37,958 bases of DNA from assembly GCA_017616445.1 (NCBI GenBank), contig JAFZYE010000029.1, forward strand, positions 1 to 37,958, written 5' to 3'. Made by a program: the position numbers and the translations under genes. Positions 31,743 to 37,958 of the stretch are shown piece after piece. The notes under the pieces were generated by a model, which saw nothing but the letters and a program-made list of their open reading frames with translations, was not told the origin of the DNA and did not search any database. Within the stretch, counting starts at the first letter, position 1. Each line of letters starts with the position of its first letter. Source of the DNA: Bacteroidaceae bacterium (GTDB lineage: Bacteria; Bacteroidota; Bacteroidia; Bacteroidales; Bacteroidaceae).

Positions 31743-32162
31743 TTATTTGCGTCGTTCCCCGACAATGAGGAACACCTCATCTTTCAAGGCGTCAGGAAGC
31801 TCTATGGCGCGTAGCTGAAGGCTTCGCACCCATCCTGCAACCTCGTACTCCTTCATAGTGTAGAGTACTTCACGGAATTCTTCAACAGCTTCATCTGTAT
31901 AGTCGGATGAAGCTGTTCCTTTATAGCGGTCGAGCTCCTCGTCGTTATAATACTCAATCTGTTTGCTGACAGCAGCCAGCAGACTGTCTTTCTCGCATAC
32001 CTCATGCTGACCGCAACACTCCATATCTTCTATCTGCTTGATAGAAGGCAACTCGGTGATTTCACCACGTTCAAGTTTCTTCTTGAGCGAACGGTTGCGG
32101 ATGTAGCCGAGTACAAATGCGACGGCTCCGAGGGCAAAGAGGCTGATTATGAGATAGAGCAT
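31743..32162 (-). CDS. Small membrane-anchored protein of the aroA operon
   Basis: A 139-residue protein with one N-terminal hydrophobic span (about residues 2-20) followed by a basic stretch (RNRSLKKKLERGE) and a soluble helical domain. A Cys cluster CCGQHEVC near residues 49-56 might bind metal. The start at 32162 puts the span at the N-terminus and overlaps the aroA stop by 16 nt; a longer in-frame start at 32195 would add a charged leader. Similar small proteins follow aroA in related genomes as I recall, but no function is known to me. Confidence 0.68.
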   Translation of the reverse strand: MLYLIISLFALGAVAFVLGYIRNRSLKKKLERGEITELPSIKQIEDMECCGQHEVCEKDSLLAAVSKQIEYYNDEELDRYKGTASSDYTDEAVEEFREVLYTMKEYEVAGWVRSLQLRAIELPDALKDEVFLIVGERRK

Positions 32163-33367
32163 AGTTGGAATCCGATTTTCTCGAGGTCTGACCAATAAGT
32201 GGGATATGACTTACTCACGACATCAGGGTCTTCGATGGTGATTTCACCCAGGCGTATGGCACAGGGCGCAAAGGCCATCGCCATGCGGTGGTCGTGGTAG
32301 GTGGCAATACTGAATGAGGGCTGTTGGGGAGTTTGGGTACCATCCCAGGCAAGCGAGTCATCCGTTGCTTCCAGCACGAAGCCCATCTTTGCCAATTCGG
32401 TCTGCAAGGCGCTGATACGATCTGTCTCCTTGATGCGTAGCGTACGAAGACCCGTAAAGTGGAAAGGTACTGCGTTCATGCAACAGGTGACAACCAGCGT
32501 CTGAACCAAATCAGGGCAGTCCTCGAAGTTATACACAAACGGCTCCTGCTTCGTCTGCTGTTCGTGCAGGAGTTGGAATATCCGGTCACACACCTTATCG
32601 CCTTGGATGCTATCCATGACGAGCGACTGCAGATGAAAGGCTGAAGGCTGAAGATTGGCAATCGAAGCTATCTCGTACCAGTAGGATGCAGCTGTCCAGT
32701 CGGCCTCGATGGTGATTGCGTCGGCTGAGCGATTGCAGTTGTAGCCATGCGCTACTTTGATGGTTCGTTCGTCCGTCCATTCCACCGTTGCGCCAAACTG
32801 CCGCATGAGTTCCATCGTTATATATAAATAAGGTGTAGACACCAGCTGGCCTTCCAGTTTCAGGGTCAAGCCCTCCTGCATCGTAGGCGCAATCATCAGC
32901 AGAGCAGAGATGAATTGGGAGCTGACTCCTCCGTTCATCGTGAGACTGCCGCCTCGCAACGCCTGGTTTCCTGTGATTCGCAGCGGAGGAAATCCATCCT
33001 TCCCTACATAGTCAATCGTGGCACCAAGCGACCTCAGCGCATCCACCAAGATGCCAATCGGACGTTCCTGCAAGCGCTGTGTGCCCGTAATCGTTCGAGT
33101 GCCTGCTGTGACAGCCAGATAAGCTGTACCAAAACGCATCGCTGTTCCTGCTGCACATACATCTACCGTATCGTCATCACGTAGGAGCATCTCTGCGACC
33201 ACCCGAATGTCGTCGCATAAATCGCCAAGCGGCTGACGTAACACCTTTGTAGGCTCAATACCGTTGAGTGCAGAAAGAATGAGTACACGATTGGCTATAC
33301 TCTTGGAGGGAGGTAGTCCAATCGTGCACTGTTGGATTGTTTTCGGTGCTGTTACTCTCAGTCTCAT
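32147..33367 (-). CDS. aroA: 3-phosphoshikimate 1-carboxyvinyltransferase (EPSP synthase)
   Basis: A 406-residue shikimate-pathway enzyme that joins phosphoenolpyruvate and shikimate 3-phosphate. Recognisable are LPPSKSIANR with the substrate Lys near residue 21, GTAMRF in the first domain, and RIKETDRISAL with the paired DHRMAMAF near the end. Length is slightly short, as in the Bacteroidota type. A stretch near residues 236-246 (LQPSAFHLQ) is coded by CTTCAGCCTTCAGCC, which resembles a small repeat. Its ATG overlaps the purA stop by 1 nt (TGATG). Confidence 0.95.
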   Translation of the reverse strand: MRLRVTAPKTIQQCTIGLPPSKSIANRVLILSALNGIEPTKVLRQPLGDLCDDIRVVAEMLLRDDDTVDVCAAGTAMRFGTAYLAVTAGTRTITGTQRLQERPIGILVDALRSLGATIDYVGKDGFPPLRITGNQALRGGSLTMNGGVSSQFISALLMIAPTMQEGLTLKLEGQLVSTPYLYITMELMRQFGATVEWTDERTIKVAHGYNCNRSADAITIEADWTAASYWYEIASIANLQPSAFHLQSLVMDSIQGDKVCDRIFQLLHEQQTKQEPFVYNFEDCPDLVQTLVVTCCMNAVPFHFTGLRTLRIKETDRISALQTELAKMGFVLEATDDSLAWDGTQTPQQPSFSIATYHDHRMAMAFAPCAIRLGEITIEDPDVVSKSYPTYWSDLEKIGFQLCSIS

Positions 33368-34632
33368 CAGCCTCTTACGATGGTCTGTTCGCGGTCAGGA
33401 CCTACTGAGATAATGGCAATCGGAGTCTCGAGTTGCTGCTCAAGGAATTCGATATAGTCCTTGAATGCCTGTGGGAACTGGGCTTCTGACGTACAAGCTG
33501 TGAGGTCTTCCTTCCATCCTGGCATCTCTACATATACAGGTTCTATGCCTTCGCTGATGTCGTATGGGAAGTAATCGACGATATGTCCGTTCTGGTTGTA
33601 AGCCACGCAGGCCTTGATGGTTTCGAAGTCATCGAGTACATCGCTCTTCATCATAATCAGTTTGGTGACACCATTCACCATGATGGCATACTTGAGGGCA
33701 ACCAGGTCGATCCATCCGCAACGGCGCTCACGACCTGTCACAGCTCCGTATTCGTGTCCAATCGCACGAATCTTACTGCCTGTCTCGTCGAAGAGTTCTG
33801 TTGGGAATGGTCCGGCACCTACGCGTGTGCAGTATGCCTTGATGATGCCATACACATCTCCAATCTTGTTAGGGCCAAGTCCGAGACCTGTACATGCACC
33901 AGCACAGATGGTGTTGCTGGAGGTGACGAACGGATATGAACCGAAGTCAACATCGAGCATCGTGCCTTGAGCACCTTCACAGAGGATGGATTTGCCTTCT
34001 TTCAGCAGACGGTTCACCTCGTGCTCGCTGTCTACGAGTTCAAACAGACGCATGTATTCGATACCCTCCATCCAGTGCTTCTCGATGTCTGTGATGTCGT
34101 AGTCCGTATAGTTGAGGGCACGCAGCATCTCCTCATGACGAGCCTTGTGAGCGGCATACTTCTCTTCGAAGTTGTCGAGGATGTCACCTACACGAAGTCC
34201 GTTACGGCTGATCTTGTCGGTATAGGTCGGACCAATACCTTTTCCTGTTGTTCCTACCTTGTTCTTTCCCTTTGCAGCTTCATTGGCTGCATCGAGCAGA
34301 CGGTGGGTAGGCATAATCAGGTGGGCCTTCTTAGAGATATGCAGACGGCTCTTCAGTTCGTGTCCTGACTTCTCCAGTTCCTTTGCCTCATCCATGAAGA
34401 GGTCTGGAGCGAGTACCACACCATTACCGATGATATTTACCTTGTCGCCTTGAAAAATACCTGAAGGGATTGAGCGGAGCACATATTTCTGTCCTTCAAA
34501 CTCGAGGGTGTGTCCGGCATTAGGACCTCCCTGAAAACGTGCCACTACGTCGTATTTCGGAGTCAGCACATCTACCACTTTTCCTTTTCCTTCGTCTCCC
34601 CATTGGAGACCCAATAGAACATCTACTTTCAT
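33367..34632 (-). CDS. purA: Adenylosuccinate synthetase
   Basis: A 421-residue enzyme of AMP synthesis that couples IMP to aspartate using GTP. The P-loop GDEGKGK (residues about 13-19) and the GPNAGHT segment with the catalytic His are at the N-terminus; GTTGKGIGPTY and the C-terminal GTP-base loop SVGPDR are present. It belongs to the run of overlapping genes Fur-purA-aroA: its ATG overlaps the Fur stop by 4 nt. Confidence 0.96.
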   Translation of the reverse strand: MKVDVLLGLQWGDEGKGKVVDVLTPKYDVVARFQGGPNAGHTLEFEGQKYVLRSIPSGIFQGDKVNIIGNGVVLAPDLFMDEAKELEKSGHELKSRLHISKKAHLIMPTHRLLDAANEAAKGKNKVGTTGKGIGPTYTDKISRNGLRVGDILDNFEEKYAAHKARHEEMLRALNYTDYDITDIEKHWMEGIEYMRLFELVDSEHEVNRLLKEGKSILCEGAQGTMLDVDFGSYPFVTSSNTICAGACTGLGLGPNKIGDVYGIIKAYCTRVGAGPFPTELFDETGSKIRAIGHEYGAVTGRERRCGWIDLVALKYAIMVNGVTKLIMMKSDVLDDFETIKACVAYNQNGHIVDYFPYDISEGIEPVYVEMPGWKEDLTACTSEAQFPQAFKDYIEFLEQQLETPIAIISVGPDREQTIVRG

Positions 34633-35111
34633 TTTTGTTTATTTTTTTGTTTTCGTTTCTCGCGGTTTATTTTTGCTTGACATTTTGCACAGATTCCATA
34701 TATCATGACTGAGCAGTTGGTCATCTTGAATTTCTTGTATCTCTTCAGGCCCAGAAACGCTGCGATGCTTGGATCCTTGAACTCGAACAATTGGTTGCAG
34801 ATGGTACAGCACATGTTGTGATGTGTCTGTGTTTGCACGCATGCTTCGTATTCCATCCCTTCGTTGCCGTTCGAGCGCTTGATGACGAGTCCTGCTTTGA
34901 AGAACAGCTCTAAGCTGTTGTACACCGTCACTCGTGTCACGCGATACTCGTCTTGCAGATACTCCCATACCATGTCGACAGTGAACGGGGTGTTCACCGA
35001 ATAGACGATTTCCAGTATCTTCTGCCGCTCAGGGGTGTTCCTGAGTCCTTTCAGTTTGATATAGTTGTGCAGTATCTGTTGGGCTTCAGCAAGCCGGGTA
35101 TTCTCGATCAT
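34629..35111 (-). CDS. Fur-family metalloregulator
   Basis: A 160-residue transcription regulator. The winged helix at about residues 10-85 has the family pattern TPERQKILEIV and VTRVTVYNSLELF. The C-terminal dimer domain has THHNMCCTIC and the second zinc pair GICAKC, as in Fur/Zur/PerR proteins with structural zinc. The usual HHHxxxC stretch is shortened to HHNMC, so metal type cannot be told. The tail is very basic (REKRKQKNKQK). It overlaps the AlkD-like gene by 26 nt and purA by 4 nt, an unusual place for a regulator, in the middle of a housekeeping operon. Confidence 0.88.
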   Translation of the reverse strand: MIENTRLAEAQQILHNYIKLKGLRNTPERQKILEIVYSVNTPFTVDMVWEYLQDEYRVTRVTVYNSLELFFKAGLVIKRSNGNEGMEYEACVQTQTHHNMCCTICNQLFEFKDPSIAAFLGLKRYKKFKMTNCSVMIYGICAKCQAKINREKRKQKNKQK

Positions 35112-35640
35112 ATTTTTCGTCTAATAATCCAATCAGGTTGTTGGCCAACCTTCTGACGTTCATATCCGTGCTTTCACACATCGACTGTGCCTGGTCATAC
35201 AGCTCTTCTACCGACCGCTCCTGTATCTCCCGTTGCCGCACGATGTGATAGATGGTGCTCAGTCCGCACAGCTGTCTGATGGCGTTGTCGGAGGCTATCC
35301 AGCAGAATGCCTGACTGGTAGCATATGGGAGGTGCTGAAACAGATGGAGGCTCACAATCTGAGCGATTTCTGCTGTATGGATGCTCTCAACCCAGATGTC
35401 GGCCAGTTCCTCGCAGAACGTCTCTGTGGGCTGGATGAGTGCAGCCAGAATCTTGCATTCCCTCACCGACTCCTTCCACAGTGCCTGTGCCAGTTCGTGG
35501 TTCTTACCGAATTCCGCTGCTATCGCTTGCAGTCGCGGCAGTTCTACGCCCCAGTTCACGCGATAGTCATCAGTCCGTCTCATCGCAGCCGATGCTACCC
35601 CGTTCATGCTGGCATGCAGCTCCTTCTTAATTATTGACAA
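35086..35640 (-). CDS. AlkD-like HEAT-repeat DNA alkylation repair family protein
   Basis: About 184 residues, all-helical, matching the DNA alkylation repair (HEAT-like) family. The opening HASMNGVASAAMRR and VNWGVELPRLQAIAAEFGKN is characteristic, as is ECKILAALIQP. Such proteins hold alkylated DNA and may excise bases; catalytic residues of true AlkD are not clear here. The start is uncertain: TTG at 35640 gives the family-like N-terminus, ATG 35607 would cut the first helix, and ATG 35688 or 35706 would lie deep in the M49 gene. It overlaps both neighbours. Confidence 0.75.
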   Translation of the reverse strand: MSIIKKELHASMNGVASAAMRRTDDYRVNWGVELPRLQAIAAEFGKNHELAQALWKESVRECKILAALIQPTETFCEELADIWVESIHTAEIAQIVSLHLFQHLPYATSQAFCWIASDNAIRQLCGLSTIYHIVRQREIQERSVEELYDQAQSMCESTDMNVRRLANNLIGLLDEKYDREYPAC

Positions 35641-37669
35641 GAGGGAGGGTACTGTAGTCTCTGCTGTATCTGAGCATTTGGTCGGCATAACTCTCTGTAT
35701 AGTCAACTGTCACGTCTGTGATGTTTCCGTCTTTGTCCTTCACCAGTGAATAGACAGGATTGATGAATCCCTTGTAAGGAGCCAGGTCGAGTTTGTTGTA
35801 ACGCTCCAGCACCTCTTTGTGGAGGGTCCGGTCAACCTTCACTCCATAGTTCTCCACCAAGTCCTTTGCGGCCTTGTAGTCGCCTGTACTTCTGATGCGC
35901 TGCACTTCCTTCAGCAGTTCGCCGAACAGGTTGCGCAGTTTCTTGTAGTCGTTGATTCTCACGTAGGTCTTGCCGTCGCGATTCACCATCACCACCGTCT
36001 TGTCTTTCTCGCCTTTCTCCAGACACCAGTGTGCGATGAGCGAACGGTTGCGCATGTGGGCTTCCTCGATGTTCTTACCTGACTGGATACGTACCAGCTG
36101 GGTTATTAGGCCGTTCATCATGTATTCATAATACCCGGCTTCATAAGCCTTTTTGTTAGGCATCATGTCCAGTTCCACCATCTTGGGGTCTGCCAGATAA
36201 TAGAGCGCAAACAAGTCGGCACGAGCCTCCTCGATGGTCATTGCGTATGCCTTCAGGTCTTCCTCATCCACGCCCGGCATCATCTTGCCCGATCCGTGTC
36301 CCAGACACTCGTGCAGGTCTGTGTGGATGTCGTCCGTCAAGTCCGAGTAATCGTTGAGCAAGTCTATCTCGTGCTGTGTGAAACAGAACTCGTTTCTCAT
36401 GCCGCTACCTGCTGCCTTGTTGTAGGCTTTAGTCAGGTTGCCGATGGTCACCGATTTGCTTCCATGCTCTTTGCGAATCCAGTTCGAGTTAGGCAGGTTG
36501 ATACCGATGGCAGTCGATGGGAACAGGTCGCCACCCAGCATGGCAGCTGTGATGACCTTCGCAGAGATACCCTTCACGTTCTCTTTCTTGAATTGAGGGT
36601 CAACTGGCGAATGGTCCTCGAACCACTGGGCGTTCTGGCTCAGGCACTCTGTACGTTTGGTGGCCTCGATGTCCTTGAAGTTCACAATCGACTCCCACGA
36701 GCATTTCAGTCCCAGCGGGTCGCCGTAGCACTCGATGAATCCGTTCACGAAATCCACCAGCGTAGCTGTGTTCTCCACCCATGCGATGCTGTATTGGTCG
36801 AACGTAGTCAGGTCGCCCGTCTTGTAATAATCCACCAGCTTGTCAATCACCTCGCGCTGCTGCTCATCCTCAGCATAAGGACGTGCCTGTTCCAGACATT
36901 CGATGATTTTCGTGATGGCCTCACCATACAACGTCGAGGCAGTCCATCGCTTCTCGACAATCTCTCCGTTGGGCAGTTTCACCAGACGGCTGTTCATACC
37001 GAACATCACCGGATGCTCCTTGTCCTCCCACTCAGCCCTTTGCTGCTCATAGAAACGCTCTACCTCCTCTTGGGTCACCCCGTCGTAGTAGTTGTTGGCA
37101 GATGTCAGAATGAGGTCCTGACCCTCTGTCAGGTTCACACGCTTATGCATCAACGTGAAGTCGAACATCACCTTGCAGATCTCGTCCAGGTCGATTTCCT
37201 GCGCCAGTTCGGGTGATATGCATTTCGCCCATTGCTCACGGAACCAAAGTTCGCTGAATTCAGGCTCGAACTTATCCGTCGCATAGTGATGATGGATGCC
37301 GTTTGAGAACCACACCCGTTTCAGGTACACCTCCAAATCCTTGAAGTCCTCAGAGTTGCGGTCAACGTTCTCAGATTGATAGATGGTCTCCAGCACCTTA
37401 CGGATGCGCAGGTTGTAGCGCCCGTTCTGGTCGTACAAGATGTCACGCCCATACAGCGCTGCCTCGCTCAGATAGTAAATCAGCAGCTTCTGGTTCAAAC
37501 TCAACTGCTCGAAGCCCTCCACCTTGTAGCGCAGCATCTGCAAGTCAGCAAACCGTTCGTTGGCATATTCAAACGTGTCATCCACTTCCTCGTTCTTCGG
37601 AGATGTACATGACACCATCGTTAATGCTGTGATAGCCATAAGTCCTAAAAATCTATTTAACTGTTTCAC
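35627..37669 (-). CDS. Dipeptidyl peptidase III, family M49, lipoprotein
   Basis: A 680-residue zinc peptidase that removes dipeptides from the N-terminus of short peptides. The zinc motif is HECLGH at 453-458, with the third ligand probably Glu481 in EEARAD. A signal ending in lipobox MVSC (Cys21) anchors it to a membrane, so it acts in the periplasm. Length fits the Bacteroidota M49 group, shorter than eukaryotic forms. It is first in an operon of overlapping genes with AlkD-like, Fur, purA and aroA. The promoter is the 93-bp repeat shared with the methyltransferase gene at 5842. Confidence 0.94.
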   Translation of the reverse strand: MKQLNRFLGLMAITALTMVSCTSPKNEEVDDTFEYANERFADLQMLRYKVEGFEQLSLNQKLLIYYLSEAALYGRDILYDQNGRYNLRIRKVLETIYQSENVDRNSEDFKDLEVYLKRVWFSNGIHHHYATDKFEPEFSELWFREQWAKCISPELAQEIDLDEICKVMFDFTLMHKRVNLTEGQDLILTSANNYYDGVTQEEVERFYEQQRAEWEDKEHPVMFGMNSRLVKLPNGEIVEKRWTASTLYGEAITKIIECLEQARPYAEDEQQREVIDKLVDYYKTGDLTTFDQYSIAWVENTATLVDFVNGFIECYGDPLGLKCSWESIVNFKDIEATKRTECLSQNAQWFEDHSPVDPQFKKENVKGISAKVITAAMLGGDLFPSTAIGINLPNSNWIRKEHGSKSVTIGNLTKAYNKAAGSGMRNEFCFTQHEIDLLNDYSDLTDDIHTDLHECLGHGSGKMMPGVDEEDLKAYAMTIEEARADLFALYYLADPKMVELDMMPNKKAYEAGYYEYMMNGLITQLVRIQSGKNIEEAHMRNRSLIAHWCLEKGEKDKTVVMVNRDGKTYVRINDYKKLRNLFGELLKEVQRIRSTGDYKAAKDLVENYGVKVDRTLHKEVLERYNKLDLAPYKGFINPVYSLVKDKDGNITDVTVDYTESYADQMLRYSRDYSTLPLVNN

Positions 37670-37707
37670 CTTCTTTTTGGTTTTCTGATTGATTGATATG
37701 AAATTTA

Positions 37708-37800
37708 CTGCAAAGTTACAAAAAAGTTAGGATAAAATCGATTAAGTGAGCACAAAAAAGCTTGTTTTTATTGTCGAACGTGAGATTTTTATGCAATTAG
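37708..37800 (-). repeat. 93-bp promoter repeat, copy 2
   Basis: The reverse complement is identical by eye to 5726-5818. It ends 38 nt before the M49 start and contains its -7 box. Confidence 0.9.
37711..37718 (-). promoter_or_regulatory. -7 promoter box for the M49 operon
   Basis: The reverse complement reads TAACTTTG, 41 nt before the ATG at 37669. Confidence 0.65.
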
Positions 37801-37820
37801 TTGATAGTTGAGAGTCAAGA

Positions 37821-37850
37821 AAAGGCTGGCGAATGAATCGTCCAGCCTTT
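37821..37850 (-). terminator. Terminator-like hairpin
   Basis: A 9-bp stem AAAGGCTGG/CCAGCCTTT closes over about 12 nt. Read on the minus strand it is followed by a T-rich TTTTCTTG, so it may end a minus-strand gene entering from the right edge. Confidence 0.55.
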
Positions 37851-37851
37851 A

Positions 37852-37870
37852 ACATTCTACATTTTACATT
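37852..37870. repeat. Short TACATT heptamer array
   Basis: About two and a half units of the TACATTC/TACATTT family also seen before the S41, ribF and lgt genes. Confidence 0.55.
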
Positions 37871-37897
37871 GCCCTCTGGGCTACAGGTCGCAGACCG

Positions 37898-37957
37898 TTA
37901 GAGCAAGCCACATGATTGCAGCGCAGATGTTCCGAGTAGTGCGCCAAGCACCGTGAT
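37898..37957 (-). CDS. Possible 3' end of a very small protein gene (truncated by the window)
   Basis: On the minus strand one frame ends in ITVLGALLGTSALQSCGLL and a stop. This hydrophobic, Cys-near-the-end tail resembles the small Bacteroidales proteins called smalltalk, and a terminator-like hairpin follows 48 nt later. Only about 19 codons are visible and other frames are open too, so this is weak. Confidence 0.25.
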   Translation of the reverse strand: MTVLGALLGTSALQSCGLL

Positions 37958-37958
37958 G

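Noticed and set aside
32642-32680. Repeat insertion in aroA (CTTCAGCCTTCAGCC)
   Set aside because: The local sequence looks repeat-like, but the protein length around it is close to normal, so an insertion cannot be argued without an alignment.
36296-37216. A 306-codon open frame opposite the M49 peptidase gene
   Set aside because: It is antisense to a clearly real peptidase with intact zinc motifs, its protein lacks recognisable domains, and it has no promoter. It is a composition shadow.

Overview
The window reads as chromosomal DNA of a Bacteroidales bacterium, most like a gut or oral Prevotella/Segatella relative. Most promoters carry the Bacteroidota -7 box TAnnTTTG. Nine of the ten proteins with a signal-peptidase-I signal have Gln right after the predicted cut. 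The families are typical of the phylum (GH43, GH9, DUF4252, DUF4835, DUF5686, M49 dipeptidyl peptidase III, type II glutaminyl cyclase). No rRNA, tRNA, CRISPR array, phage or conjugative module was seen.

Layout. (1) 195-5059: small lipoprotein, EamA transporter, GH43 and GH9 glycosidases on one strand. (2) 5060-5841: gene-free, holding a solo REP-hairpin-REP element, a direct repeat, a terminator-like hairpin and a 93-bp promoter repeat. (3) 5842-12575: methyltransferase, tyrS, gpmI and a DUF5686 outer-membrane protein. (4) 12596-14464, minus: S41 protease and a 40-residue membrane protein. (5) 14613-18732: alpha/beta hydrolase, a C26-M19 fusion, glutaminyl cyclase and SufE in tight succession. 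(6) 18712-19385: a Y1/HUH (IS200-like, RAYT-type) transposase between inverted REP-hairpin-REP elements. (7) 19424-22211: an ECF sigma operon with two DUF4252 proteins and an apparent ECF-type promoter and palindrome in front. (8) 22238-31735: GH43_24-like galactanase, ribF, a shortened methyltransferase-like protein, DUF4835, ychF, lgt, a repeat-rich membrane protein and a GH43 lipoprotein. (9) 31743-37669, minus: M49 peptidase, AlkD-like, Fur, purA, aroA and a small membrane protein, all overlapping, apparently one operon.

The unusual layer is repetitive DNA. Four families recur. (a) Heptanucleotide tandem arrays sit just upstream of -7 boxes and also run in frame inside ribF and the glutaminyl-cyclase signal peptide; every in-phase unit there has lost its stop triplet. 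(b) A GC-rich CCCC/GGGG palindrome is inserted in frame in three proteins and forms two intergenic hairpins. (c) A roughly 97-bp REP-hairpin-REP element occurs three times, two copies flanking the transposase. (d) Promoter-containing blocks are duplicated: a perfect 93-bp copy serves the methyltransferase at 5842 and the M49 operon at 37669, and a roughly 70-bp block serves ctpA and ribF, with a relative before lgt. Together they look like a genome in which small mobile or slippage-driven repeats distribute promoters, leaders and protein linkers.
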